Assembly (NCBI GenBank): GCA_020073305.1
Contig: JAIQFK010000019.1
Coordinates: forward strand, 1-64,000
DNA: 64,000 nucleotides
Reading direction: 5' to 3'
Source of the DNA: Terriglobia bacterium
GTDB lineage: Bacteria; Acidobacteriota; Terriglobia; Bryobacterales; Bryobacteraceae
The notes below the pieces were generated by a model that searched no databases, was not told the DNA's origin, and worked only from the letters and a program-made list of their open reading frames with translations. This document shows, piece by piece, positions 8,490-17,128 of this stretch. Position 1 is the first letter of the stretch. Every line of letters begins with the position of its first letter. The translations under genes were made by a program, and so were the position numbers.

Positions 8490-8526
8490 GTATATACATT
8501 ATGACATCACGTCTCACCTGTGTCAA
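8490..8526 (-). promoter_or_regulatory. mazEF promoter and candidate MazE operator
   Basis: Read on the minus strand: TTGACA at 8526-8521, a 17-bp spacer, CATAAT at 8503-8498, directly followed by the palindrome GTATATAC at 8497-8490. The -35 is a perfect consensus. The palindrome sits at the expected transcription start, where a MazE/MazEF complex could block polymerase. Confidence 0.65.
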
Positions 8527-8644
8527 CAATGTAGATACGTTCTTTCTTCGCGCATTCATAGCCTCCGGACATAAACCCAAGATTGTTATTTACAGAATCT
8601 TAAACCTATGCGTGTAGTCTGAGGGCGAGGGGTGGAAATGCGCC

Positions 8645-8972
8645 ATGTCGCCAAAGACCGAAGACGATCTCGAAACGATACCGGAGGCGGAACTGCTGAC
8701 CGTCCCCGGCGACACCTTCCCTCCGGGCTGGCTCACCACTTTCTTCACGCGCGCTGTATCAGGAGCAGGCCGACGAACTCGTGCGCGAACTGGACGGCGA
8801 CTCGACCCTCCATCTGATGATCCCCGTTGGCATGGACCCGCAGGAACGGCAGCGGCGCGAGGAAGATGAGCGGCGCCGCGCGTTGCAGGCCGAAAGGGAA
8901 ATGGAGGAATACAAGGAGCGCAGCGACCGCGTGCTGGCGCAGATCGAGGAACAACAGCACGGTCGGCTTTGA
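8645..8972 (+). pseudogene. Frameshifted small gene of unknown function
   Basis: Two overlapping frames each look coding. The first starts MSPKTEDDLETIPEAELLTV at 8645 and runs to PGWLTTFFTRA near 8755. The second takes over from about 8752 with LYQEQADELVRELDGD and ends in a strongly charged helical tail rich in Glu and Arg at 8972. Joined, they give a smooth protein of about 108 residues. One base gained or lost near 8750-8760 would explain it. No family was recognised. A sequencing error is as likely as true decay. Confidence 0.4.
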
Positions 8973-9116
8973 TAAGTTATGGCACGGCTTCGCTCACAGG
9001 AAAGATGAGCTTGCTGCCGTCTGGAATCCTATTTCACCGCGCACAGTCGCTATCACTTTCTCGCAACGCAGCCATGTCAGGCACTCCCCAAACTGAGTCA
9101 CGTTACTTGTCGCCAC

Positions 9117-9410
9117 TTAGGGTAATGCGGCAACGATCTTCCGGTATTCCGCCTCAGTAAAGGCGCGAAGGGTTTCCGTGCGGATGTTTCCGTGTGCACC
9201 CAGAGTCAGCGTCAGCCGCGCCGCTGCTTCATCACTCGGCGCTTCGAATATGGTTACGGCATCGATCCTGCCCGTCGTCAGGTAAAAGGCTTTCAACTCC
9301 CCGCCGGCATCGCGGAAGATCTTTTTGGCTGCGTCGAGGCGCGTGGGGCTCTGCTTGATCTCCTCTATACCCTTTTGCGTGTAGCGCAACAGCGAAATGT
9401 ACGTAGGCAT
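9117..9410 (-). CDS. GYD domain-containing protein
   Basis: 97 residues beginning MPTYISLLRYTQKGIEEIKQ. The pattern Y-x-S-L-x-R-Y-T-x-K-G followed by AFYLTTGRIDAVTIFEAPSD is the GYD family (alpha/beta ferredoxin-like fold, about 95 residues, function unknown). An AGGAG ribosome-binding site precedes the ATG and a TATAAT hexamer lies at 9436-9431 on the minus strand, so it probably has its own promoter rather than being read from the tfuA gene 186 bp upstream. Confidence 0.85.
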   Translation of the reverse strand: MPTYISLLRYTQKGIEEIKQSPTRLDAAKKIFRDAGGELKAFYLTTGRIDAVTIFEAPSDEAAARLTLTLGAHGNIRTETLRAFTEAEYRKIVAALP

Positions 9411-9595
9411 GGCGTATCTCCTCGCGCATTATTATATGCGCATGGTTGCGGGTCTGCGCGTGTGACCGTGGAAGGGCTCGTCCCTGGCACGGCCAAGTAT
9501 GTAGGCAACTTGGATTTCAGCGCGACCGAAGGCGCGCAAAGCGGAGTCGCGAAAACCCCGTCCCGGCCGGCGCGGATCGGAACCCGGGCAGCTAG

Positions 9596-10312
9596 TCAGT
9601 CCCTTGTGGCGGTAGAAGCTTTGAAGGGGGGCGCATCCTTTCCGACATCCCGGCGGATGCGCGCGACCAGCAGCCGGGCATCGCGCTCCTTCACGGTCGG
9701 TGCGCCGACGGCGAGAAACTCATGCAATCGGCCGGTCCGCTCGATCCCGATCTGTCTCCGCGCAAACGCCAGCGAAAGCTCCCGCGTCCTCTCCGGGAAA
9801 TAGACGTCTTTGAGCGCCAACACGATGGCACCGGCCTCGGCCTTCGTGAGAATTCCGCGCCGCACTGCCGCGCGTAGCTGGTACCGCGAATTCACCAGCG
9901 GCTCGGACACCGCCCGATACGTGTCGCTGGAATACGCCAGAGCGACTTCGTCATCGGCATCTAGAACGCCGCGGCGAAACAGCCGGAACACGCTGCCGAT
10001 GCCGATCATGCCGTAGCGCCACAGTTCCACGGCCCGCAGCGCTCCCATGCTGGCCGCCCCGTAGACCGCCACTCCCGCCTCCGGCAGCGAGAGGACCTCT
10101 TTGGGCGACACCGCCAGGCTCTGGTAAAACTCCCCATCGATGATGCCGACCGCACGCGGTTTGGAACGGACTAGGGGCAATAGATCCCCACGCTTCACCG
10201 GCGGCCTGCATTCCGCATCCAGAAGGGAAGCCGCGTCGCGCGGGTGCAAGCTCGGACCCGTGAAGATAACCACGCGTGGCCCGTCAGCCCCGCAGCCGGT
10301 TTTACGCGACAT
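9596..10312 (-). CDS. tfuA: TfuA-like protein, partner of YcaO
   Basis: 238 residues from MSRKTGCGADGPRVVIFTGP. The family core is clear: GPSLHPRDAASLL, PPVKRGDLL, VGIIDGEFYQSLAVSPKEVL, then VYGAASMGALRAVELWRYGM and DADDEVALAY. TfuA proteins act with YcaO enzymes. In characterised cases the pair installs thioamides, with TfuA thought to help deliver sulfur. The ATG at 10312 lies inside the end of the YcaO gene (11-nt overlap), so the two are coupled. It is the last gene of the run. Confidence 0.88.
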   Translation of the reverse strand: MSRKTGCGADGPRVVIFTGPSLHPRDAASLLDAECRPPVKRGDLLPLVRSKPRAVGIIDGEFYQSLAVSPKEVLSLPEAGVAVYGAASMGALRAVELWRYGMIGIGSVFRLFRRGVLDADDEVALAYSSDTYRAVSEPLVNSRYQLRAAVRRGILTKAEAGAIVLALKDVYFPERTRELSLAFARRQIGIERTGRLHEFLAVGAPTVKERDARLLVARIRRDVGKDAPPFKASTATRD

Positions 10313-11615
10313 GCCGCCGCCAGAATGCGAGCGCGCGCGGTCCGATCCGTTCCCCATCGAGCGCCCAAAACTCCAGGCCCGGCGCCATCACCCGCACCAC
10401 AGCGAAGCCATCGGGACCCGAAAGGTCCACCACCAGGACCCGCTCGATGCCGTGCCGCGCCAGGCGCGCCAGAATCAGCCGGATATCGTCGGCAATGTCG
10501 TCGTTCTGAACCGAAGCCATCTGGCGGAACCGCCGCGTGCGGCCGGTCTGCTGGAAAAGCCATCTTCCCGGTTCGATCTTGTGGACGCGCTGCGTCAGCC
10601 GGTTGCCCTCGGGCGCGGTTTCATGGGCGGCGACGATGTCCTCGCGCGCGCCTTGGATATCTACAACGCGCGATTGCGCTAACTCGGTGATGGCGCGGAT
10701 CACCGCGATGCGCGCGTTGGGATGCGCCCCCATTCCGCCATGCGCCTGCGGGAATCCCGGCACCGTGTCATCTGCCGTGGACGCAACCGCGCTCGGTATT
10801 CCGATATCGGAAGTGATGTCCCGCACCACCAGGCGAAGTCCGGCGCGTTCGAACTTTTCCAGCAGTAACGGAAAGGGATCCCCGGCGCCGGCCAGGTCGA
10901 TGCGCGGGCAGGCATCCGGGTCATCCGCGCCCGGCGCCCCCGCGCCCAACACCGCCTCGCGTCTGGCCTTCGGAATCCATTGGCTGCGCAGTTGCGCCAG
11001 CGTGAAGGCGTCCCGCTCCACGAGTTCGCATAACCCATGGCATACCGCCTCTTCGAAGCAGTTTCCCGAAGCCAGCCCGTTCGACGAGCTGGTCGCAAAC
11101 GGCGATCCCGGGTGCGCGTACCGCGTACCATAGGCCACCATCGCCGCCGGCACCATCACCACCTCGCCGTGGATGAGATCGTGCGCCTCGGTCCACAGGG
11201 ACGCGCGATCCTCGCGGTAACCGGCTCGCAGTTTTTGGTTGAACGAACGGGGATCGACCGCCGCCCGTTTGCCACGGCGCATCGCGCGGAAGCTCGCCAT
11301 CACCACCGGCAGCCGCGTATCCAGGGCGGTCTGGCGTTCGATCGCTTCCATCAGCGCGCCGGCCTTGGATTCATCGCGGTGAATCCCCTTGCCGTTATAG
11401 ACTGAGATGGAGTCGTCAGACTTAGGAACCACCGCGGTAAATACCGGGATCCCCAGGCGATCCAGACCCGTGATGTTGGCCAACCGCGTGACGCCGAGTG
11501 CCGCTGCGCATGGGCCAGCCCGCGCGAGCGTTTCCTCTACCGGAACCGCCCGCTCGGAGCGAGCCGATGCATGCTTCCGGACGCTCTGGATGCGCATCTG
11601 CGGTCTAAGCGTCAC
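10302..11615 (-). CDS. ycaO: YcaO-domain protein, ATP-dependent backbone-modifying enzyme
   Basis: 437 residues. The YcaO fold is marked by SKAGALMEAIERQTA and by SSSNGLASGNCFEEAVCHGL followed by CELVERDA, whose acidic residues bind Mg-ATP in the family. Residues near 300-340 (GGMGAHPNARIAVIRAITEL) are also conserved. YcaO enzymes phosphorylate a peptide amide and let a nucleophile form an azoline, amidine or thioamide. With TfuA next to it and no E1-like or dehydrogenase gene nearby, thioamide formation is the best inference. The C-terminus ends RRHVA, without the Pro-rich tail of azoline-forming YcaO proteins. Translation starts at GTG, overlapping the stop of the upstream small gene as GTGA; the ATG six codons later is an alternative. 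Confidence 0.88.
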   Translation of the reverse strand: MTLRPQMRIQSVRKHASARSERAVPVEETLARAGPCAAALGVTRLANITGLDRLGIPVFTAVVPKSDDSISVYNGKGIHRDESKAGALMEAIERQTALDTRLPVVMASFRAMRRGKRAAVDPRSFNQKLRAGYREDRASLWTEAHDLIHGEVVMVPAAMVAYGTRYAHPGSPFATSSSNGLASGNCFEEAVCHGLCELVERDAFTLAQLRSQWIPKARREAVLGAGAPGADDPDACPRIDLAGAGDPFPLLLEKFERAGLRLVVRDITSDIGIPSAVASTADDTVPGFPQAHGGMGAHPNARIAVIRAITELAQSRVVDIQGAREDIVAAHETAPEGNRLTQRVHKIEPGRWLFQQTGRTRRFRQMASVQNDDIADDIRLILARLARHGIERVLVVDLSGPDGFAVVRVMAPGLEFWALDGERIGPRALAFWRRHVA

Positions 11616-11911
11616 CCTCTCGTGTCTCTTTTAGGCATCATCAGCCGCGTCTTTTTCGGACCTGGCCCTATGGTTCCGTGTATCAGGAAGACGATCGCTG
11701 TTTCCCCTCCCCGTATCAGGAGGTCTTTCAATTTTCTGGCAGTGAGGTTCGGGTGGAAGGAAAGCATCGCCTCCTTCCTCGTACCCAAGCTGGCTATGAA
11801 GACGCGCTGCTCCGCGTCGGTCAAGCCCTTGTAGAACTTCGTCACCTTTCGTAGGTATTTCTGCAGCTCCGGCTCGGACAAGCCGATCTGCTGGAGAATA
11901 TCGTTTTTCAC
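11612..11911 (-). CDS. 99-residue protein coupled to YcaO; candidate modification substrate
   Basis: Starts at GTG (11911) with AGGAG 8 bp upstream; its stop overlaps the YcaO start. Residues 1-65 are predicted mainly helical and charged (LSEPELQKYLRKVTKFYKGL, RKEAMLSFHPN, ARKLKDLL). A Gly-Gly at 68-69 is followed by a hydrophobic, Gly/Pro-containing tail (ETAIVFLIHGTIGPGPKK) and a basic end. The layout resembles a RiPP precursor, with a helical leader, a GG and a short core. The leader is long and the family is unknown to me, so it could instead be an accessory or regulatory protein. Position and coupling are firm; the role is inference. Confidence 0.65.
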   Translation of the reverse strand: MKNDILQQIGLSEPELQKYLRKVTKFYKGLTDAEQRVFIASLGTRKEAMLSFHPNLTARKLKDLLIRGGETAIVFLIHGTIGPGPKKTRLMMPKRDTRG

Positions 11912-11956
11912 TTGGCTCGCTCCTTTCCCGGTCCAACCAGGTGTGTGTTGCTGTGT

Positions 11957-14398
11957 TTAGTTGTTCAACTTCATGCGGGTGACAAGCGCGCGAAACCGCT
12001 CATCGGACCGCAAGCCATCTAACATCGGATCTACCTTTACAAAGAGAATCTCAGCCGATTTCCGTTCACAATCCAGCTCCAGGTCGCGCAGGGCCTCCTG
12101 TTTCTCTCCCAGGTCCATGTGCGCGATCGCCAGGTAGTACCAAATCGCCGTTTCCGGTTTTGGCGTGTAGCTGGCCATCAGCGCCCTGGCCTTGTGATCC
12201 TGTTTCGCGCGTGCGTATGCGGAAACCAGCAGCGGCGTGCGCACGTGCGGCGTGAAGGTCTCCGGAAGTTGCGATGCCGCCGCCAGTGCCTCCGCCGGCA
12301 TCGACTTCGCCCAATAATTCGCCGCCCGGACATCGCCCAGGTCGCCTGGCGCCCCCGTTCCTTTGGCGATCGCATCCAGCATCGCCAGCGATTCGTCGAA
12401 CCGCCGCGCATAGTAGAGGATGGTGGCGTTCGCCGCCTTGAGCGCCCAAGCGGTGGGGTCGAGGTTTGCCGCCAGTTGCGCCTCCCGCAGGCTCTCGTCG
12501 AACCGCCCCAGCGCCGCCAGTTCCAGCGCGTAGCATTCGTGGGCATCGGGCGAGTTCGGATTCAGATCGATCGCACGTGTGTAGTTCTTCTCCGCCTCGG
12601 CCCACTGATAGTCGGCCTGCATCTGCACGTACGCCAGCGAGGTATACGCCTCCGCCAGAGTGCCGTCCAGTTCCAAGGCCTTCTGCGCCTCCGTCCTGGC
12701 TTCCTCCAACATGCGCGCCGGCGCGACGTTTCCAAAAACACTGGCGTGCATGGCCAACAGAGCGTAGGTGTATGCCAGCCCCGCGTGCGCTGGAGCGTAG
12801 TCGGCGTTCTTCTTCCGGATCACCTGCTCAAAATACCGCGCGGCTGCGTCGAAGCCGCCAGGCGTGCGTTTGTTCAGCAGGAATCGTCCCTTCAGATAAT
12901 CGTGGTACCATTCCGACCCCACGGCGTACTGGCGCGCCAGCCGGTCCTTCAGGGGGCCGCTCAGTTTCAACCGGAGATGATCGGTCACTTGCACCGAGAA
13001 CTCCTTCTGCGCTTCCGAAAGCGACGACATCTTCGTGGTGTAGGTTTGCCCCCACAAGCGCATGCCAGAGCCGGTATCCATCAACTCCGCCTCGATTCGC
13101 AGTTCGTCCGTCGTCCTCGACACCGAGCCGCGCACAATCCGGTCCACGCGCAATTCACGCCCCGCGTTCCGCGGATCTTTCTTGCCGCCGGCGTAGTGCA
13201 TCACCGCTCCATGCGCGCTCACCCGCAGCGTGGGGATCCGTGACAGGTCGTTGATGAGCGACTCCGTAATGCCGTCGCTGAGATATTCCATGTCCGGATC
13301 GCCCATGCGGTTCTCAAACGGGAGCACCGCGATGGAATTCGGCTTGTGCGGCTTCCAGAACAGCGAGTATGCGATGAAGGCCAAGAGCGCCAGTCCTGCC
13401 AGAGCCGCCACCAGTTTCAGCCGGTTTGCCCGCGGTCCAGCCCCGTGTGCCGCGAACGAAGTGGTCTGCGTGCTGATCTCCGATAGATCCGCGCTGGCTG
13501 CGCCGGAGAGCGTGCTCGCCAGCGTGTCTCCAAAGTCGCGCGCCCGAGCGTATCGATCCTGCGGATCGGGCGACAAGGCTTTCAGAATCGCCTTCTCGGC
13601 GGCGTGAGGCAGGTCCGGCCGCAAATCCATCGGCCGCACCCTCACCTCTTGTGTCTTCTGCAGTAGAAGTCCGCGCGGCGTCGTCGACCGGAAGGGCCTG
13701 ACGCCGGTCGCCAGTTCGTATGCCAGCGCGCCCAATTGGTAGATATCGCTCGCCGGTGACGACTTGCCCTGAAACTGCTCCGGCGCCATGTATTCCCAGG
13801 TTCCGGCAACATTCGCCGACCCGGAAGTCACCTCCACATCCTCGAGCGTGGCGACGCCGAAGTCGATCAGCTTGACCTGATCCTGGTCGCCCGATAGTGT
13901 CTGAACCATCACGTTGGCGGGCTTCAGATCGCGGTGGCACACACCCGCCTCGTGGGCCGCAGTCAAGGCGCGACCGGTCTGCTGCACGATACTCGCCATG
14001 CGAGCTAGCGGCATCCCGTTGCGCGGGTTCAGTTCCCGCAGCGGGCTCCCCGAGACGTACTGCATCACCAGGAACGGCCGGTTGTCCGGCAGATGACCAA
14101 AATCGACTACCGACACCACACCTGGGTGATCGATACGCGCCAGCGCCTCCATCTCCTCATGGAATTTCTTGAGCGACCACGCATCCTCCGCGCGCCGCTC
14201 CAGCAGCACCTTCACCACAACCTTGCGGGATGCCACCTGCTGGTCCGCAGCCAGGTAGGTGGTGCCGAACCCTCCGCGCCCCAGCTCCCGCAGGAGCAGG
14301 TATCGCCCTTGAAGTGGTTTCTCCAGAATGCTCTGCGAGGCGGCTTGCGCTCCAGGTGGCGGGTCCACTCCGGACCCGCAGTTTGGGTCGGAGTTCAT
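11957..14398 (-). CDS. Ser/Thr protein kinase with TolB-like domain and TPR repeats
   Basis: 813 residues from MNSDPNCGSG. The kinase domain (about residues 30-300) has GRGGFGTTY, VVVKVLL, HRDLKPANVM, DFGVAT and APEQFQG, so it should be active. One membrane span follows (LVAALAGLALLAFIAYSLFW). The outer part starts with SIAVLPFENRMGDPDMEYLS, a TolB/cyclase-associated domain, and then TPR-like repeats (AYTSLAYVQMQADYQWAEAE, IDLNPNSPDAHECYA). I prefer the ATG at 14398 because a TATAAT hexamer covers the upstream ATG at 14458. The stop is 45 bp before the small gene that precedes YcaO, with no terminator visible, so the kinase may belong to that operon. Confidence 0.88.
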   Translation of the reverse strand: MNSDPNCGSGVDPPPGAQAASQSILEKPLQGRYLLLRELGRGGFGTTYLAADQQVASRKVVVKVLLERRAEDAWSLKKFHEEMEALARIDHPGVVSVVDFGHLPDNRPFLVMQYVSGSPLRELNPRNGMPLARMASIVQQTGRALTAAHEAGVCHRDLKPANVMVQTLSGDQDQVKLIDFGVATLEDVEVTSGSANVAGTWEYMAPEQFQGKSSPASDIYQLGALAYELATGVRPFRSTTPRGLLLQKTQEVRVRPMDLRPDLPHAAEKAILKALSPDPQDRYARARDFGDTLASTLSGAASADLSEISTQTTSFAAHGAGPRANRLKLVAALAGLALLAFIAYSLFWKPHKPNSIAVLPFENRMGDPDMEYLSDGITESLINDLSRIPTLRVSAHGAVMHYAGGKKDPRNAGRELRVDRIVRGSVSRTTDELRIEAELMDTGSGMRLWGQTYTTKMSSLSEAQKEFSVQVTDHLRLKLSGPLKDRLARQYAVGSEWYHDYLKGRFLLNKRTPGGFDAAARYFEQVIRKKNADYAPAHAGLAYTYALLAMHASVFGNVAPARMLEEARTEAQKALELDGTLAEAYTSLAYVQMQADYQWAEAEKNYTRAIDLNPNSPDAHECYALELAALGRFDESLREAQLAANLDPTAWALKAANATILYYARRFDESLAMLDAIAKGTGAPGDLGDVRAANYWAKSMPAEALAAASQLPETFTPHVRTPLLVSAYARAKQDHKARALMASYTPKPETAIWYYLAIAHMDLGEKQEALRDLELDCERKSAEILFVKVDPMLDGLRSDERFRALVTRMKLNN

Positions 14399-14652
14399 AG
14401 CAGTCAAAGACTTAGCCGGGATTTCCGTTTTGGCTTCCGGGCCGCCTCGATTATACATCCACTCGCTTAGTTTTAAGTCCCTTTTATCTTGTTTCTATTT
14501 CGAGCGGTTCCGGCGGCCCATTTGTCCAATGATCGGGATCAGTCCATAAAAGGAGACCCAAACTGGTCCGGACTATCGAGGATCACATAAGAATACTAGT
14601 AATAAAGATTCAAAAGGACCCTTTACACCTAAATTCTCCGGGCGCACAAGAC

Positions 14653-15483
14653 CCCACGATCCCACGGCTCAACGTTCTACTGCCCTATCCGCAATTCGGG
14701 TACTTCGGTGCCTTTCCGCCGTTCGCGGCCACGTCCCGGTACGATGCCTTGCAGGTGCGGTTCGAGAAGCGATATTCCATGGGATTGAGCTTTACCGGCA
14801 ACTACACGTTTTCGCATATGACTTCCACGTCCGATGAAGGAGCCAACCGTTGGATCGGCGCGCTCAGCGCCGGTGAGCCGCAGGACAAGAACAATCTGCG
14901 GGCCGAGCAAAGTGTCGGGGCCAACGATACGCCCCAGCGGCTCGTGGTTGCCGCAATCTACGAATTGCCATTCGGCCGTGGCCGCCAATTCGGTCAACAC
15001 ATGAATCGGATCCTGGACGGGATCGTGGGCGGATGGAAATTGAACAGTTTTGTGACGCTCCAATCCGGCCAGCCTATCACAGTATACATGTCGCGCAACC
15101 GGCTGTCCGGGGGACAGCAACGGCCCAATCTCAGCGGCGACCCCTGCGGCGGTGTGAGTATCGACGCCGTCGTGAACGGCACAGCGAACTATTTCAATGC
15201 CGCGGCATTCTCCAACCCCGGAGACCAGACTCCCGGCAGCGCGCCGCGCTACCTTTCGGGATGCCGCGTACCCGGCATCCATAACCTCGATCAGGGTATC
15301 TCCAAGAGCTTCACAATCCGTGAAGGCAAGTTTGTCGAGGTGCGAGCGGAGTTTTTCAACTTCCTGAATACGCCGCGCTTTAGCGCGCCGGGCCACGCAT
15401 TCGGTTCGGGCAGCTTCGGGGTGATCAGCAGCCAGGCGAACGCGCCGAGGCACGGCCAGATTGGGGCCCGCTTCGTGTTCTGA
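14653..15483 (+). pseudogene. C-terminal remnant of an Oar-like TonB-dependent receptor
   Basis: The frame carries the last quarter of the large receptors common in acidobacteria: LLPYPQFGYFGAF, YDALQVRFEKRYS, GLSFTGNYTFSHM, VAAIYELPFGRGR, LQSGQPITVY, YFNAAAFSNPGDQTPG and the terminal strand GQIGARFVF. A complete receptor has about 1000-1200 residues with a signal peptide, carboxypeptidase-like domain and plug; none is present upstream. The sequence from about 14650 reads as barrel without a start codon or ribosome-binding site. The ATG at 14749 is internal. It is most likely a truncated, non-functional remnant; the 14459-14650 stretch before it holds nothing recognisable. Confidence 0.65.
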
Positions 15484-15609
15484 ACGAGGAGCGGATACTC
15501 ACCAGCGCGGCCCGCGTGAAGATCGGCAATGAATCTGTTTGGGCGTCACCCTAAAACGCCTGGTCGTTATCGGCGTGCAGGCCGTGCGGGCGGCGGTAGA
15601 CTCAATCTT

Positions 15610-16248
15610 ATGCACAAGATCGCAGCGGCGCTGCTTCTCACGCTTCAGATGGCTGCCGGCGCCGACGAGGCCGGCTTCGCTTCCCTGTTCGACGGGAAGA
15701 CCCTGAAGGGATGGAAGCTCGTCGACGGCCACGGCCCGGGCTACGTCGTGCAGGACGGCAATATCGTGTGTCCAGCCGCGGGCGGCGGCAATCTCTTTAC
15801 TGAAAAGGAATTTGGCAATTTCGCTTTCCGATTCGAGTTTGTCCTTACGGCAGGCGCAAACAATGGCATCGGCATTCGCGCGCCCTATGAAGGGGATGCC
15901 GCCTACCAAGGCATGGAGATTCAAATCCTCGACGATGGAGACAAGATGTACAAAGGCCGGATCCGGCCCGAACAGTATCACGGCTCGGTCTACGATGTGA
16001 TTCCCGCCCGCACCGGCTATCGCAAACCGCTCGGCGTATGGAACGAAGAGGAGATTGTCGCCAATGGCCGCCGTATCAAAGTGACGCTGAACGGCGTGAT
16101 CATTCTCGACACTGATCTCGGCATGGTGAAAGAACCGGAAGTTCTGTCCCACCACCCCGGCCTCGCGCGCCCCGCTGGCCACATCGGCTTCCTAGGCCAC
16201 GGTAGCCTCGTTGAGTTCCGCAATATCCGCGTCAAGGAGCTGCCCTAA
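15610..16248 (+). CDS. DUF1080 / 3-keto-disaccharide hydrolase family secreted protein
   Basis: 212 residues with a short signal peptide ([18 protein letters not shown]). The family signature is intact: [16 protein letters not shown], then [63 protein letters not shown] and [20 protein letters not shown]. The fold is a concanavalin-like jelly roll. Members of this family hydrolyse 3-keto-glycosides made by GMC-type oxidases, but no such oxidase is visible nearby. The start at 15610 was chosen because it begins the signal peptide; no clear ribosome-binding site. Confidence 0.85.
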   Translation: MHKIAAALLLTLQMAAGADEAGFASLFDGKTLKGWKLVDGHGPGYVVQDGNIVCPAAGGGNLFTEKEFGNFAFRFEFVLTAGANNGIGIRAPYEGDAAYQGMEIQILDDGDKMYKGRIRPEQYHGSVYDVIPARTGYRKPLGVWNEEEIVANGRRIKVTLNGVIILDTDLGMVKEPEVLSHHPGLARPAGHIGFLGHGSLVEFRNIRVKELP

Positions 16249-16331
16249 CATCCGATCCGCTCCGGCCGGATTGTCAGGCGTCCCGTAATCGCGCATCAGG
16301 ATTTGTCTCTGGCATGCATGCGATCCTCTTG

Positions 16332-16688
16332 TTAAGCATTGTAGTGGGCCACGACTCGTGCCACTTTTCCATTCGCTGACAGCTCCATGAACTCTCCCGT
16401 ACGTGTTCCCTTTTGGTTCGTGTAGTAGAGCACCACACTGTTCATGCCCCAGAGCACATCCTCAAGGTGAAAGCGGAGTTCCGTGTAGACTTCTAGCCCT
16501 CGCTGAAAGTAAGCTCTCAAGTTTGCCTTTCCGACCACCTTGCCACCGGACGCACCTAACAGCTGTGCGGCAACCGGCGAGGTCAACTCGATTGCATCCT
16601 CATAATGGGTCATGATCAAGTTCAGATCATGAGCGTTCCAAGCGGCAACCCAATGGTTTGCCAGATTCCAAGCCTCGTCTCTCGTCAC
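16332..16688 (-). CDS. SnoaL-like (NTF2-fold) small protein
   Basis: 118 residues. The pattern NHWVAAWNAHDLNLIMTHYE followed by ELTSPVAAQLL and YFQRGLEVYTELRFHLEDVL is the SnoaL/NTF2 cone fold. These proteins bind small ligands or act as isomerases, and this subgroup has no assigned role. Translation starts at GTG (16688) with GGAG seven bases upstream. Isolated gene; the neighbours do not suggest a pathway. Confidence 0.8.
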   Translation of the reverse strand: MTRDEAWNLANHWVAAWNAHDLNLIMTHYEDAIELTSPVAAQLLGASGGKVVGKANLRAYFQRGLEVYTELRFHLEDVLWGMNSVVLYYTNQKGTRTGEFMELSANGKVARVVAHYNA

Positions 16689-16932
16689 TGCCGTTCTCCA
16701 GTCGAAGTCATAACCTGCGGTGCATTATAGACGCTATAGCAGAAAGGTATGCCGCTGCATGACTCCTGGTTAGTCAGCTCTGCTGACGTGACCGCCGTTT
16801 TCTTGGGGCGAACCAGGGATCCAAACCGGGTTCCTCATTACAAGGGCTGTTTATCGCCAGGTATTGCCCATTAGGTTTAGAATTGACCAAGCGGCACAGG
16901 CTCCTGCACTCCTTTCAGAAAACGGATAGACC

Positions 16933-17118
16933 ATGGTCGGGCGCATCATTTCGCACTACGAGATCCTCGAGAAACTTGGCGAGGGCGGGATGGGTGTGGT
17001 CTACAAGGCCGCTATTTCGAATCTCTGGACCATCCCGGTGTCCGGAGGAACGCCTGAACGGCTGCCCGTTGGGGGCGGGAACAGTAATGCGCTTAGCGTT
17101 CCTGTTCGTCGGCTTTGA
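16933..17118 (+). pseudogene. Ser/Thr kinase remnant: kinase head joined to propeller fragment
   Basis: It opens exactly like the kinase-propeller proteins of this genome (MVGRIISHYEILEKLGEGGM, then GVVYKA with the glycine loop). It then jumps straight to a WD40/TolB-like propeller motif (NLWTIPVSGGTPERLPVG), losing the whole catalytic domain, and stops after 61 codons. An internal deletion in a kinase-propeller gene explains this. It cannot encode an active kinase. Confidence 0.6.
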
Positions 17119-17128
17119 CGTGTTGCCG

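Noticed and set aside
10302-11615. YcaO as an azoline-forming (thiazole/oxazole) cyclodehydratase
   Set aside because: No E1-like or ocin-ThiF partner, no flavin dehydrogenase, and no Pro-rich C-terminus; the TfuA neighbour points to thioamide chemistry.
12119-13243. Long plus-strand frame opposite the kinase-TPR gene
   Set aside because: Arg/Gln/His-rich shadow of the kinase gene, whose motifs are unambiguous.
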